Source: Arthrobacter sp. efr-133-TYG-118
Lineage (GTDB): Bacteria; Actinomycetota; Actinomycetes; Actinomycetales; Micrococcaceae
Direction: 5' to 3'
Assembly: GCF_030209755.1 (NCBI RefSeq)
Contig: NZ_JARVRH010000006.1
Coordinates: 143,770-207,769, forward strand
Length of the DNA stretch: 64,000 nt
The position numbers and the translations under genes are program-made. The notes under the pieces are model-generated. The model had not been told where the DNA came from. It made no database searches and saw only the letters and a program-made list of their open reading frames with translations. Shown here one piece after another: positions 26,839 through 36,325 of this stretch (positions are counted from its first letter, which is position 1; each line of letters begins with the position of its first letter).

Positions 26839-26867
26839 GCCCGAGCTTCTTGTTGAGAAGCTCGGGC
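26839..26867 (+). terminator. hairpin terminator after the TetR-SDR operon
   Basis: A perfect 12-bp stem GCCCGAGCTTCT / AGAAGCTCGGGC with loop TGTTG begins 21 nt after the SDR stop. There is no U-tract, as is common for actinobacterial terminators. Confidence 0.7.
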
Positions 26868-27742
26868 CCGAGGCCTCGATCTGGTTTTCGGATGGGGAAC
26901 TGCATCCGGCTGGCGGAAGGACCGGGCGGTGATCGAGAATCCTGGCCAGCACCGGAACCGGTCTCTTTCGCATGGACGGAAATCTTCTTCTGGCTCAGTC
27001 CAGGCGACCATTCAGAGGCGTTCAGGAAGATTTTCTGCGCGCCGGTCGGCCCTAGGCACGGATCAGTGCCGGGACAGTCACGGTCGAGGCAGAGGTGAAC
27101 TTACGAATCTCCATGTCAGAAGATTGGGTGAAGGCTACGCGCGCGAAAGCAAGGTCAGCCTTGCGGAACGCTTTGAGAGCAGATCCCGCTGCCTGCCGGA
27201 GCCCCAGAAGCAGGGTTTGCGGTGTACTCGGCAAAATCGCGAAGGTCAGGCGGGGCACGATCGGGATGGGGGCCGAAGGGTTATGGCACCAATCCAGAAC
27301 ATGGGCGCTGGCATGCTGGCAGCATGACAGCTAGCCCAGCCGCGATGCATTAGAGCCCCAATGGGCACTCTATCCATACGCATGTTGACGGCGAGCGGTT
27401 TCTTTGGCCCGGGCCAGCACGGAGGCATGACTTTGTCCATGTGCCAACCCCGGCGGGCAACGGAAAGGTCTAGGTGCCCTGCGAGCCGGCCTTGGCGCAT
27501 CCGGCGATGAAGACCATCAAACTGATGCGTTGAAAACGGCATCAGACCGCGACGGTCGAACCTGTCACTGGGCCTTCCGCTGACAGACGCGTCGATAGCG
27601 CCGACGCGGAGGGATCGAGACGCAAACTGGGCTCGATATGTGTGGCCCGGATGGACGACCCGAAGTGATCAGGCCATAGCCTTTCGGCGAGGACGACCTA
27701 TGCGCACAGAGCGAAAACGCTCCATGACCCGATCAGTTTCCG
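26868..27742. other. 875-nt region with no recognised gene
   Basis: No frame has both a ribosome site and a recognised domain. A minus-strand stretch at 27052-27258 reads like protein (STPQTLLLGLRQAAG, ending TVTVPALIRA) and could be the tail of a decayed gene. The rest appears to be degraded coding DNA. Confidence 0.4.
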
Positions 27743-27769
27743 GGCGGCTAGAGGATTCCTCCAGCCGCC
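27743..27769 (-). terminator. hairpin terminator after the aromatic operon
   Basis: GGCGGCT / AGCCGCC arms enclose a second short stem (GAGGA/TCCTC), starting 24 nt beyond the stop of the alcohol dehydrogenase at 27794. No U-tract is seen. Confidence 0.6.
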
Positions 27770-27793
27770 TTATCTTGGCTTGTTTAGTCTGGG

Positions 27794-28909
27794 TCAGAAG
27801 ACGAGCACGGGTTTGATGGTTTGACCGGAGCCTGCGTCTGCGGCTGCCTGCTCGATGTTCTCGAAGGCATAGCGGCGCTCGAGCCGGTCGATCGGGAACC
27901 GGCCAGCCCGGTACAGCTCAATGAGCTGGGGAACGAATGACAGCGGCTCGCTGTCTCCGATGGTGACGCCGACGATCCTTCGGCCGGGGAGCAGAGCGTT
28001 GACGTCAAAACTTGCTCGAGTGCCGGCCTTGGGAGCGCCGATGACCGCGCAGGTGCCGGCGATTGCCAGGGAATCAATCAAGGATTCCAGGACTGTGACG
28101 TTGCCTGTCGTCTCTACAGCCATATCGGTCCCTCGTTCCCCGGTCAGGTCCGCCAGCCGCTTTCTGGTGTCTTCCGTTGCGGCGTTGATAGTGTCTGTGG
28201 CGCCCAGGGACTTCGCGAGAGCCAGTCGTTCAGGCACAACATCGATGACGATGATTTTCGTAACGGGTGTGAGCGCTGCAGCCATGACCGCCGCCAGGCC
28301 GACGGCGCCCGCTCCGGCGACTGCCACTGTGTCTCCGGTGCCGGGCCTGAGTACGTTGAGGATTGCGCCGGCTCCGGTTTGGAAGCCGCAGCCCAAGGGG
28401 GCGAAGGTGATCAGTTCCTCGTCAGTGGTGTCCGATGGCAAGGGAATCAGACTTCGTTCGTCAACCACGGCCAGGGAAGAGAAGGAGGACTGCCCGAAGA
28501 AATGGGCATTGAGGTCTTGGCCATCGCGGCGCATCGTCGCCGTGCCATCGGCACGCCGCCCTCCGAGGAGGTTCCATTGCAGATGCGATTCGCAGAGTGC
28601 GGGTGAACCGGAACGGCAAGCCTTGCAGTCTCCGCAGGAAGTGAACGTCATGGCGACTTTGTCGCCCGGTTTCACCCGCATGACGCCTGCGCCGACTTGC
28701 TCAACGATGCCGGCGCCTTCGTGTCCCAGGACTCCGGGCAACGGATAAGGGATGGACCCTGACTTTGCGCTCAGATCGGTGTGACATATTCCCGTCGCGA
28801 CAAGCCGGATGAGGACTTCGTCCCCGCGCAGGTCGTCGAGTTCAATCTCGGCGATTTCAAAAGGCTGTCCGGGGGCGACGGCGATGGCCGCAGTGGTTTT
28901 CGTACCCAT
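27794..28909 (-). CDS. zinc-dependent aryl-alcohol-type dehydrogenase
   Basis: A 371-residue zinc alcohol dehydrogenase. Catalytic ligands are Cys42, His63/Glu64 and the Cys in FAPLGCGFQTGAG; structural cysteines are Cys92, 95, 98 and 106. The nucleotide motif is GAGAVGLAAV, with Asp in VIDVVPE for NAD. This XylB-like signature is shared with benzyl alcohol dehydrogenases and with the paralog at 18266. As the last gene of the aromatic operon, it probably oxidises a benzylic alcohol to the aldehyde handled by the gene before it. Confidence 0.94.
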   Translation of the reverse strand: MGTKTTAAIAVAPGQPFEIAEIELDDLRGDEVLIRLVATGICHTDLSAKSGSIPYPLPGVLGHEGAGIVEQVGAGVMRVKPGDKVAMTFTSCGDCKACRSGSPALCESHLQWNLLGGRRADGTATMRRDGQDLNAHFFGQSSFSSLAVVDERSLIPLPSDTTDEELITFAPLGCGFQTGAGAILNVLRPGTGDTVAVAGAGAVGLAAVMAAALTPVTKIIVIDVVPERLALAKSLGATDTINAATEDTRKRLADLTGERGTDMAVETTGNVTVLESLIDSLAIAGTCAVIGAPKAGTRASFDVNALLPGRRIVGVTIGDSEPLSFVPQLIELYRAGRFPIDRLERRYAFENIEQAAADAGSGQTIKPVLVF

Positions 28910-28957
28910 GGGTCTTCCTTGGTTTAGGGGCTGGAGTGAGTGTTCATCATTGGCAGG

Positions 28958-30406
28958 CTAATTGTCGTATCCGTGCAGATAGAAGGTGCGTTCCTCGGTG
29001 AAGGTGCGGACTGACTCAAAGCCGCCGAGGCGGCCAAAGCCGGAAGCGGCGAGACCGCCGAACGGCACGTGTGGCTCATCTCCAACGGAGGGGCCGTTGA
29101 CGTGGACGGCACCGACTTTCAGCCGTTTGGCAAGCTCCTGGGCGGCATGGAGGTCTGCTGAGATGACGCTGCCGATGAGGCCGAATTCAGAGTCGTTTGC
29201 GAGGGCGACGGCTTCGTCATCATTGGCTACAGGGTAGATGCTCACTATCGGCGCGAAGCTTTCCTCGTAGTACACCGCAGCTTTCGGGCTCACACCAGCC
29301 AGGACCACAGGCCGGGCGTAAAGGCCGTCGATGTCCAGGCCGCCGGTCAGCAAGCGAGCGCCATGATGCACAGCGTCTGCGATCTGGCGGGTATAGCTGT
29401 CCGCGGCCTTCTGGTTGATCAGCGGACCCACTTCGGTATCAGCCTCGCGCGGATCGCCGACGACCATGGCTTTGGCATGCGATGCGAGGCGTTCCTGCAA
29501 TTCAGCCGCCCGTGATTCGTGCACGATGATGCGGTCCGTTGCCATGCACACCTGGCCGGCGTTGACGAAGGAGGAGAAGGCCAGAGCCGGCGTCCACAGT
29601 TTCAGGTCTGCGTCAGCCCGGACAACGGTTGGATTCTTTCCGCCCAGTTCCATGACGGCCGACTTCAGATTCCGCCCCGCGAGCTCGGCGATGCTCCGCC
29701 CTACGGGGGTGGATCCAATAAAGACCACGCGGCGGACGGCCGGGTGTTCAACCATCGCTGCGATGAGATTCCGGCCCTGGCCCGGGGCGGAGGAAACCAC
29801 ATTGACCACACCGTCGGGGATGCCCGCCTCGGTGAGGGCCTCCGCCAGCAGGTAGCCCGCCGTGAGCGGGGCTTCCTCACTGGGGCGGATGACCACGGTA
29901 TTGCCCACGGCCAAGGCGATGGCCACGGATCGTGTCGCCAGAACGAGCGGCGCGTTCCAAGGAACAATCGCAAGTACCACGCCGGCCGGTGTTCGTCGTG
30001 CGACGTTGATCGTCCTTGGATCATGCGATGGCAGCATCTCGCCAATGGCGGCGCTTGCGAGGCCTGCGGCTTCCCGCAGCGTAGATGCAGCCTCCGTGAC
30101 GTTCATGTCTGCCCAGCTGGCCACGCCGCCGGTTTCCAGGGCAAACGTCATACGGTGTTCCTTGCGCCGCGATTCCAGGATCTCTGCGGCCTTCAGCAAC
30201 ACTTGGCGGCGTTCCACGAAGGAAACGTTCCCCCAGACAGCCAATGCTGCCGAGGCAGCTTCGACGGCGCTGATGGCATCCTTGACTGTCCCGGCAGCGA
30301 CCTGCAGGAACGAGCTTCCCGTGGTCGGGGACATGTTCTCGAACCGCTGCTCTGAACTTGATGGTACTTCTCGCCCGTTGATCAACAGGCCTTTGAAGCC
30401 GTTCAT
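28958..30406 (-). CDS. aromatic aldehyde dehydrogenase (benzaldehyde/vanillin type)
   Basis: A 482-residue aldehyde dehydrogenase with Cys287 in NAGQVCMATDR, Glu253 in VMELGGKNP and Asn151 in IVPWNAP. The VPWNAPLVLATRSVA pattern and short N-terminus resemble salicylaldehyde, vanillin and benzaldehyde dehydrogenases. It lies 25 nt after the FAH-family gene and 48 nt before the alcohol dehydrogenase. Together the two would convert an aryl alcohol to the acid. Confidence 0.94.
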   Translation of the reverse strand: MNGFKGLLINGREVPSSSEQRFENMSPTTGSSFLQVAAGTVKDAISAVEAASAALAVWGNVSFVERRQVLLKAAEILESRRKEHRMTFALETGGVASWADMNVTEAASTLREAAGLASAAIGEMLPSHDPRTINVARRTPAGVVLAIVPWNAPLVLATRSVAIALAVGNTVVIRPSEEAPLTAGYLLAEALTEAGIPDGVVNVVSSAPGQGRNLIAAMVEHPAVRRVVFIGSTPVGRSIAELAGRNLKSAVMELGGKNPTVVRADADLKLWTPALAFSSFVNAGQVCMATDRIIVHESRAAELQERLASHAKAMVVGDPREADTEVGPLINQKAADSYTRQIADAVHHGARLLTGGLDIDGLYARPVVLAGVSPKAAVYYEESFAPIVSIYPVANDDEAVALANDSEFGLIGSVISADLHAAQELAKRLKVGAVHVNGPSVGDEPHVPFGGLAASGFGRLGGFESVRTFTEERTFYLHGYDN

Positions 30407-30430
30407 GATGATTCCTTCTGCGCCGTTTCT

Positions 30431-31258
30431 TCAGACCCGCTCGGCGGTGACTTTGTTGGTGATGGCGCCGACGCCTTCGATCTCTACCGTCACGACGTCG
30501 CCGTCGCGCAGAAAGAGCTGTGGATCGCGGCGGTAGCCGACGCCCGAGGGGGTGCCGGTGAGGATAACGTCGCCGGGCTGCAGTTCGGTGAACTCCGAGA
30601 CGGTTGCGATCAGCGTGGGGACGCTGAAGATGAGGTGGGACAGATCTGATTCCTGCACCACCTCACCGTTGAGGGTCGTGCTGATGGCGGCGTCGGTGAG
30701 GTCGACTTCGCCCGGGGTGACCAGGTAGGGGCCCAAAGGCGTCGAGTTGTCCCACGCCTTGCCCTGCATCCACTGGTGCGTTTTGTACTGGTAGTCGCGC
30801 ATGGTCACATCGTTGCAGACCGCATAGCCGAGGATATGGTCCGCAGCCTCTTCTTCGCGGATCCGACGGCCGGCCTTGCCGATGATGACGGCGAGTTCGC
30901 CTTCGTAGTCCACTTGGTAGGATTCCGGGGGGAGCACGATGTCCGCGTCCGGGCTGATGAGACTGGAGGCGTATTTGGGGAACATGACCGGGTAGGTGGG
31001 CAGCTCGCGGTTGGACTCCTCAATATGTGCTGTGTAGTTCAGACCGATGCAGACGATCTTTCCGGCCCGGGGGGAGACCGCACGGAGTCGGACATCCGCC
31101 ACCGGGACCCGTTCGGCACTCCGACGTTCGGCGGAGGCCAGGGCGTCCGCGGTGGTGGCCGGGCCGATTTCATCCAGGCCGGTGAGAGGGATCAGATGTT
31201 TGCCGTCGACCTCGCCGACATAATTACGGCCCCTGAGCTCGTAGTTGGCGTATGCCAT
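30431..31258 (-). CDS. fumarylacetoacetate hydrolase (FAH) family protein
   Basis: A 275-residue FAH-fold enzyme. Metal ligands are in VDYEGELAVIIG (Glu-x-Glu) and the following Asp in NDVTMRDYQYK; GLNYTAHIEES and LTGTPSGVGYRR are standard motifs. In meta-cleavage pathways this fold acts as a hydratase, decarboxylase or C-C hydrolase on the ring-opened product, which fits its place directly after an extradiol dioxygenase. ATG 31258 is where homology begins; an upstream extension would run into the dioxygenase gene. Confidence 0.92.
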   Translation of the reverse strand: MAYANYELRGRNYVGEVDGKHLIPLTGLDEIGPATTADALASAERRSAERVPVADVRLRAVSPRAGKIVCIGLNYTAHIEESNRELPTYPVMFPKYASSLISPDADIVLPPESYQVDYEGELAVIIGKAGRRIREEEAADHILGYAVCNDVTMRDYQYKTHQWMQGKAWDNSTPLGPYLVTPGEVDLTDAAISTTLNGEVVQESDLSHLIFSVPTLIATVSEFTELQPGDVILTGTPSGVGYRRDPQLFLRDGDVVTVEIEGVGAITNKVTAERV

Positions 31259-31286
31259 GGTGCTGTCTCTTTCTGTTACGGGTGGT

Positions 31287-32216
31287 TTAGACGGTCTGGC
31301 TGACTTTGCGCCAGCGGGGGAGCTGTCCGCCCCAGAGATTAACGCTGCTTGGGGTTGGCTGCCAGCGCCGCGGGACGTAGGTGACACGGTCGTCGTAGAA
31401 CTTCTCCATTTCGGCGGAGAGTTCGATGTGGTTGCCGGCGGGATCGTCGAAGAAGACGAAGAGGTTGTTGCCGGGACCGTGGCGTCCCGGGCCCCAGGCC
31501 ACGGGAACGTCGAGTTCGGTCAGCCGGTCGCACCAGGACTTGAAGTCCTCCCATTCGGCCAGGTCGTAGGAGTAGTGGTCGAGGTCTCCGCCCTGGCCCA
31601 CATTGACGATGGCGAGGGTGTGATGGTCTTTGTCGGAGCGAAGCCAGCAGAACCTTCCGTCCTCAAGCTGGTCCGAGATGCGGAAGCCAACGGTGTTGAC
31701 GAAGAATTCGACCATCGGCTCCAGATCGGCGGTCCCGACGGTCGTGTGCTGGAACTTGATCGGGCGCCGACCGGGATCGGCGGCGTTCTCGCCTTGGCGA
31801 TGCACGGCAGTGTGGAAGTGCACGGCGGTACCGTCCGGGTCGACGACGGCGATCCCCTCGGGGGCGCCGATGGCCGCGCTGATGTGGGTTGTATCCAGCG
31901 CCTCAACGGCGTGCCCTGCCTTCTGCAGGCGGGTACGGATGCCCTCGATGCCGTTTTCATCGCGGACCTCGAAGCCGTAGTAGGCGAGTCCCTTGGGCCC
32001 CTCGATCAGGTCCAACACGTGATGGCCGGTACCCCACCCCATGCGGACAGTGCCGTCGGGAAGGGTCTCGTGGACGGCCAGGCCCAGGACACGGTTGTAA
32101 AATCCTTGGGCCGCGGTGATATCCGGAACGTAGAAGCCGATGTGTGAAACGGCGGTGTGGCGCAGGGTTCCAGCGGTGTCGTTTTCCTGCAGAACTAGGC
32201 GGGTGGGACGGTCCAT
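31287..32216 (-). CDS. type I extradiol ring-cleavage dioxygenase
   Basis: A 309-residue two-domain VOC protein. The C-terminal domain carries the iron ligands His157 (IKFQHTTVG), His214 (LDHYSYD) and Glu265 (GNHIELSAE). Catalytic-site residue motif DPAGNHIEL is standard for catechol 2,3-dioxygenases. It would open a catechol ring next to the diol using O2. The neighbours (FAD hydroxylase before it, FAH-fold enzyme after it) complete a meta-cleavage sequence. The exact catechol is unknown. Confidence 0.94.
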   Translation of the reverse strand: MDRPTRLVLQENDTAGTLRHTAVSHIGFYVPDITAAQGFYNRVLGLAVHETLPDGTVRMGWGTGHHVLDLIEGPKGLAYYGFEVRDENGIEGIRTRLQKAGHAVEALDTTHISAAIGAPEGIAVVDPDGTAVHFHTAVHRQGENAADPGRRPIKFQHTTVGTADLEPMVEFFVNTVGFRISDQLEDGRFCWLRSDKDHHTLAIVNVGQGGDLDHYSYDLAEWEDFKSWCDRLTELDVPVAWGPGRHGPGNNLFVFFDDPAGNHIELSAEMEKFYDDRVTYVPRRWQPTPSSVNLWGGQLPRWRKVSQTV

Positions 32217-32256
32217 GATTGGTTCCTTTCAGGGATGATGCAGATGAGTGGGGGTG

Positions 32257-33900
32257 TCACGGAATGAGCAGCGATGCAGCACGCCGCGAGCGGACGGAGG
32301 CCATGGTCCGCCAGGACGCGACGGCGAGGGTGACGGCGGCGGTATTCTCCGGCCGCCAGGCCGCGGCCACGAAACGGTCCGGACGAAGCAGGACGAAACA
32401 GCCGTGGAATGGCTCAAATTCGCGATACAGGCCCCCGTCCAAGTCCAGCAGCACCCCGATATCCTCTACCTTTCGCGGCAGTTCATCTGAGAGCGGAACC
32501 TGCCACAGGGAGGCTTCCGTCAGCTGTGCGAGCGCCCGTGCGCTGCTCCAGCTGGCCGGCTCGACATCGATGCCGAAGATGGACCAGCCGTCGCCAAGTG
32601 CATCGTCGAGCCGAAGGGTTCGTCGGGTGCCAATGTCAAATGCCAGGGGCTGGCCCAAGGAGGTCCCGATCACTTCAGCCACGCCGTCCAGTTCAGGACC
32701 GCCGACTACAACGCCGTTCTCGTAGCGGGCCAGCGGCCGATAACGCATCTCTTCAAAGAATGCGCGACCGTCGACGGTGGCAAGAGCGGAGCGAGCTGCC
32801 GCGTCACGGTGGGTCGCGGCACGCGCAGACGCAGTCATGGCCACGCTGCCCAACCGCACCGAAAGCTCGATGGTGGCCTGGGCATGGGGTTTGCGTTCAG
32901 ACTCGTATGAGTCCAACACCTCGTCAGTGGCCTTGCCGTGGACTACCTCGGCGATCTTCCAGGCAAGATTCCCGGCGTCCCGAATGCCTGAATTCAGGCC
33001 CTGACCCGCAAACGGCGGCATCATGTGTGCCGCGTCTCCTAAGAGAAAGACGCGTCCTGAGCGCCAGGTGTCCGCGTTGAGGGCATTGAACTTGTAGTTG
33101 ACGACTCGTTCGACTTGTTCAGGATTGATGCTTCGGTAAGGGGCCACGAGACGTTGGATGAGCCCGAAATCGGGAGTCTGGCCAGCTTCGCCCTCGCCGG
33201 GGAACAGCAGGAATTCGTAGCGGCAACGGCCGTTGAGGCCCGGCACAATCACATGTGGTCGGACTGGATCGCCGTGGTGCATTCCGTATCGCTCGGTGTG
33301 GGGATCCTCAAGGGTGTCTACGACCAGCCATACATCCTTGTAGCTGCGCCCACTCATGTTGATGCCGAGGATTTCGCGGACTGTGGACCGGCCGCCGTCG
33401 GCGCCTAGGACAAAGCGGGCGTTCACGGTCAGCGGGCCATCGACCCCCAAGGCTGTAACGCGGGCCCCAATCTCGTCCTGTTCAAGGGCGATGACCTTCA
33501 TGCCGAAGCGCAGTGAGACCTGCTGATTGCGGGCCAGGGCATCTGCGAGGATCCGCTCCAGGTCCGGCTGGGCGAATGGATTCTTGAACGGATAGCCCAG
33601 CCGGTAGGGCACCGCCGCCTTCGCCTGGAAAAGTGGTTGATTGTCCGAGTCGTAGTAACGCGTGCCGGTGCCCGGAACAATGATGCCGAGCACATCCTCG
33701 GCGATCCCTGCCTGCTGGTAGATACGCAGTGATTCGTCGTCGAGGCTGATGGCCTTCGGCTCGTCACTCGTACTCAAGCGCTGTTCCAGCACCACGACGC
33801 TCAGTCCGCGCGCAGCCAACAACGCCGCAACGCTCATACCGGTGGGGCCGGCGCCGACGACAACGACGTCGCAGCTCAGTATCTCAGCGGAAGACTCCAT
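32257..33900 (-). CDS. FAD-dependent aromatic ring hydroxylase (MhpA-like)
   Basis: A 547-residue flavoprotein monooxygenase of the PHBH/MhpA class. FAD motif GAGPTG is at residues 16-21, the second FAD motif is in RVFLLGDAAHMMPPFAGQG, and GADGGRSTVREI is the DG-type motif. The C-terminal thioredoxin-like domain makes it longer than PHBH. It would hydroxylate a phenol to the catechol cleaved by the next gene. ATG 33900 follows AAGGAG; the longer frame to 33963 would cover operator site 4. Confidence 0.94.
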   Translation of the reverse strand: MESSAEILSCDVVVVGAGPTGMSVAALLAARGLSVVVLEQRLSTSDEPKAISLDDESLRIYQQAGIAEDVLGIIVPGTGTRYYDSDNQPLFQAKAAVPYRLGYPFKNPFAQPDLERILADALARNQQVSLRFGMKVIALEQDEIGARVTALGVDGPLTVNARFVLGADGGRSTVREILGINMSGRSYKDVWLVVDTLEDPHTERYGMHHGDPVRPHVIVPGLNGRCRYEFLLFPGEGEAGQTPDFGLIQRLVAPYRSINPEQVERVVNYKFNALNADTWRSGRVFLLGDAAHMMPPFAGQGLNSGIRDAGNLAWKIAEVVHGKATDEVLDSYESERKPHAQATIELSVRLGSVAMTASARAATHRDAAARSALATVDGRAFFEEMRYRPLARYENGVVVGGPELDGVAEVIGTSLGQPLAFDIGTRRTLRLDDALGDGWSIFGIDVEPASWSSARALAQLTEASLWQVPLSDELPRKVEDIGVLLDLDGGLYREFEPFHGCFVLLRPDRFVAAAWRPENTAAVTLAVASWRTMASVRSRRAASLLIP

Positions 33901-33951
33901 TGTGCTCCTTGGTTCGGTTGTGATCCTAAGCACCACACTAAAGGTTGAATG

Positions 33952-33966
33952 TCCTAAAAGCAAGGA
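33952..33966. promoter_or_regulatory. TCCT-N7-AGGA operator, site 4
   Basis: A perfect TCCT-AAAAGCA-AGGA lies 52 nt upstream of the aromatic hydroxylase. In the minus direction a TTCAAC -35-like element begins 2 nt after it, much the same geometry as site 3. This places the aromatic operon in the same putative regulon. Confidence 0.65.
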
Positions 33967-34211
33967 TGCAAGTCCTGCAAAACAGAACTGTTCCTGTCCG
34001 CGTCGGTTCTGAAGGTGCCCTGCTTCTCGACATGACGGCTGCGCCGCTCTCCTCTGGATGTCGAGTGCGGAGCTGGTGAATTAGGAGTCCTTGGGGGGTG
34101 GTGCTGGTCGCCTTCGTACTCCAAGGATCTTTGCCAGCGGCGCAATGCGATTGTTCTTCGGAGTCGCTTCGCCCCGCGGCCGCAAGAGATGGCATTGCTT
34201 GAGTGGCTATG

Positions 34212-34226
34212 TCCTGAAAAATAGGA
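34212..34226. promoter_or_regulatory. TCCT-N7-AGGA operator, site 5
   Basis: A perfect TCCT-GAAAAAT-AGGA lies 221 nt upstream of the peptide-type permease gene, in the divergent gap 33901-34446. It is the only copy pointing toward region 3. The rest of this gap holds promoters only; no gene is seen. Confidence 0.6.
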
Positions 34227-34446
34227 TTATCGTCCTTCTCTTGTTACGGCGGTGTAAACAATTGCCCGATTTGCCGCCTAGCCATTGACCGGAGTGGGCG
34301 TCGTCGTCAACATCTAACGTGTACGAACGAATTTTCTTGAAACACGGACTTTCATCAATATCTTGAGGCCAATGTAACTATGTGGCACACGAACAATCAT
34401 TTGGCGAGCTCGGTTCACCGGCCGAGACCGCACGGAAGGGGGCAAG

Positions 34447-35394
34447 TTGAAGTCCTTCGTTGCAAAGCGGCTGGGGCAAGCGGTGCTCGTCGTTTTCGCG
34501 GCGTATACGCTGTCTTTTCTGCTGCTGTACGTCATCCCAGGCGATCCTGTTGTCGCTATGTACACCGGGGGAGACGCAGGACACGCGGTCGACCCGGCGG
34601 CTCTTCAAAGACTCCGGGAGGAGTTCGGGTTCGACCGGCCCATCTTCGACCAATACCTAAGCCGTTTGTCCGGGGCATTGACAGGAGACTTCGGGGTGTC
34701 CTTGAAAACCGGAGAGCCAGTTGCATCCGTTATGGCCGCCGCACTCCCACAAACGTTGACCTTGGTCGGGTTGAGCCTCGTTTTCGCCGTAGGTTTGGGC
34801 CTGATTGTTGCTTTATTCGGAACGTACACGCGGATTTCCTGGCTCCGTCAATTTCTGCTGGGGCTTCCAGCCATCGGCGTCTCCCTTCCGACCTTCTGGG
34901 TCGGGCTGATGCTGGTGAATCTCTTCTCGTTCCAATTGCGGATGCTGCCTGCCATTGGAAATGTCGGCCTTCAGTCGTTGATACTCCCGGCTATCACGTT
35001 GGCACTTCCGGGGGCCGCAGCTGTTGGGCAGGTTCTGGCGAAAAGCATGCTTGGCACGCTTTCAGAGCCATATGTCGCCACTGAGAAGGCGATGGGCTTG
35101 GCTCGAAGAACCATTCATTTCCGTGATGTTTTCCGGAGTGCAGCGATTCCAGCCGTGACTGTGACCGGCGTTCTGGTGGCCAATCTCATAGGCGGATCGG
35201 TTGTCGTTGAAAGTGTCTTTTCCCGTTCCGGTATCGGGCAAATCACTGTGCAGGCAGTGCTTGCACATGATTTGCCAGTCGTCCAGGCAGTTGTCGTCCT
35301 GGGTGCTGTGATCTTCGTCGTCGTGAGCCTGATCGTGGATCTGCTTTACCCGCTCCTTGACCCTCGCCTCCGCACTGCCATCGTGAAGGGATGA
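34447..35394 (+). CDS. DppB-type ABC transporter permease
   Basis: A 315-residue permease of the dipeptide/nickel/opine class with six hydrophobic segments. The N-terminal FVAKRLGQAVLVVFAAYTLSF is typical, and the EAA-like loop is EPYVATEKAMGLARRTIHFRDV near residue 205. It starts at TTG with GGAAGGGG 5 nt upstream. It is the first gene of a plus-strand operon and forms the pore with the next gene product. Confidence 0.93.
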   Translation: MKSFVAKRLGQAVLVVFAAYTLSFLLLYVIPGDPVVAMYTGGDAGHAVDPAALQRLREEFGFDRPIFDQYLSRLSGALTGDFGVSLKTGEPVASVMAAALPQTLTLVGLSLVFAVGLGLIVALFGTYTRISWLRQFLLGLPAIGVSLPTFWVGLMLVNLFSFQLRMLPAIGNVGLQSLILPAITLALPGAAAVGQVLAKSMLGTLSEPYVATEKAMGLARRTIHFRDVFRSAAIPAVTVTGVLVANLIGGSVVVESVFSRSGIGQITVQAVLAHDLPVVQAVVVLGAVIFVVVSLIVDLLYPLLDPRLRTAIVKG

Positions 35395-35398
35395 ACCC

Positions 35399-36325
35399 GT
35401 GACCGACCCCACTCAAGTTCTTGCCCCTGAAGATAGGCTGGATGCCTTTTCAGCCTCTCCTGGAGCGTCAGAAGTTTTGGCATCGAAAGGTGCGTACGAA
35501 CAGCTTGCCCGACCCATTATGCGGCGCCCCACTGTCATTCTCTCGCTGTTGATGCTCTCAGCCGCTGCGGCCGCGGCATTCTGGCCGCATTTGTTCACGC
35601 AAACAGACCCTCTTCAGACCTCGCCGGCGAATGTCCTGCAGCCCCCCGGAACAGCCGGGTACCTGTTTGGAACGGACCAAGTAGGCCGAGACCTTTATTC
35701 AAGGATCGTTTACGGAGCTGGACCCTCACTGCTTGCAGCAATGATTGCCATCGCAGTTTCGTTTGTCGGAGGTGCACTGCTGGGGCTTGTTGCAGGCTAC
35801 TTCGGTGGGAAGACGGACACAGCCATCATGCGGTTCGCCGATGTTCTGTTATCGTTTCCGACTTTGTTGCTGGCCATGGCAATCGTCGCCGTCCTTGGCT
35901 TTGGTCTTGTCAATGTCGCCACCGCAGTAGGCGTAGTTGGCATCGCCGGCATGGCCAGAGTCATGCGATCCGAGGTGCTGCGCGTGAGTAGCCAGACATA
36001 TGTGGAGGCTGCAGGAGTAAGTGGCGCGCGATGGTGGACGGTGCTTCTTCGGCATGTTCTTCCGAACTCACTAGGACCAATCGTGGTTCTTGCCGCTCTG
36101 GAATTCGGAACCGCCATCCTTTCGGTATCGAGCCTAAGCTTCCTAGGCTTTGGTGCGCCCCCGCCTTCCCCGGAATGGGGCTCGCAGATTGCTGTTGGCC
36201 GAAACTACTTAGTCTCGGCCTGGTGGCTCACCGCGATTCCTGGTCTGATTCTCGCTCTGGTGGTCATTAGCGCTAACCGCATGTCACGCGCCGTCGACGG
36301 TGAGATCAAAGGGGCGACCCGATGA
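35399..36325 (+). CDS. DppC-type ABC transporter permease
   Basis: A 308-residue permease with the DppC N-terminal segment followed by [19 protein letters not shown] near residue 85, a strong family signature. The EAA loop is [20 protein letters not shown]. It starts at GTG 35399, 4 nt after the DppB stop, with AAGGGA upstream. Its stop overlaps the ATPase start. Confidence 0.93.
   Translation: MTDPTQVLAPEDRLDAFSASPGASEVLASKGAYEQLARPIMRRPTVILSLLMLSAAAAAAFWPHLFTQTDPLQTSPANVLQPPGTAGYLFGTDQVGRDLYSRIVYGAGPSLLAAMIAIAVSFVGGALLGLVAGYFGGKTDTAIMRFADVLLSFPTLLLAMAIVAVLGFGLVNVATAVGVVGIAGMARVMRSEVLRVSSQTYVEAAGVSGARWWTVLLRHVLPNSLGPIVVLAALEFGTAILSVSSLSFLGFGAPPPSPEWGSQIAVGRNYLVSAWWLTAIPGLILALVVISANRMSRAVDGEIKGATR

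Noticed and set aside
31245..32147. 300-codon plus-strand frame opposite the dioxygenase
   Set aside because: Antisense shadow of a gene with intact metal ligands; no ribosome site or domain.
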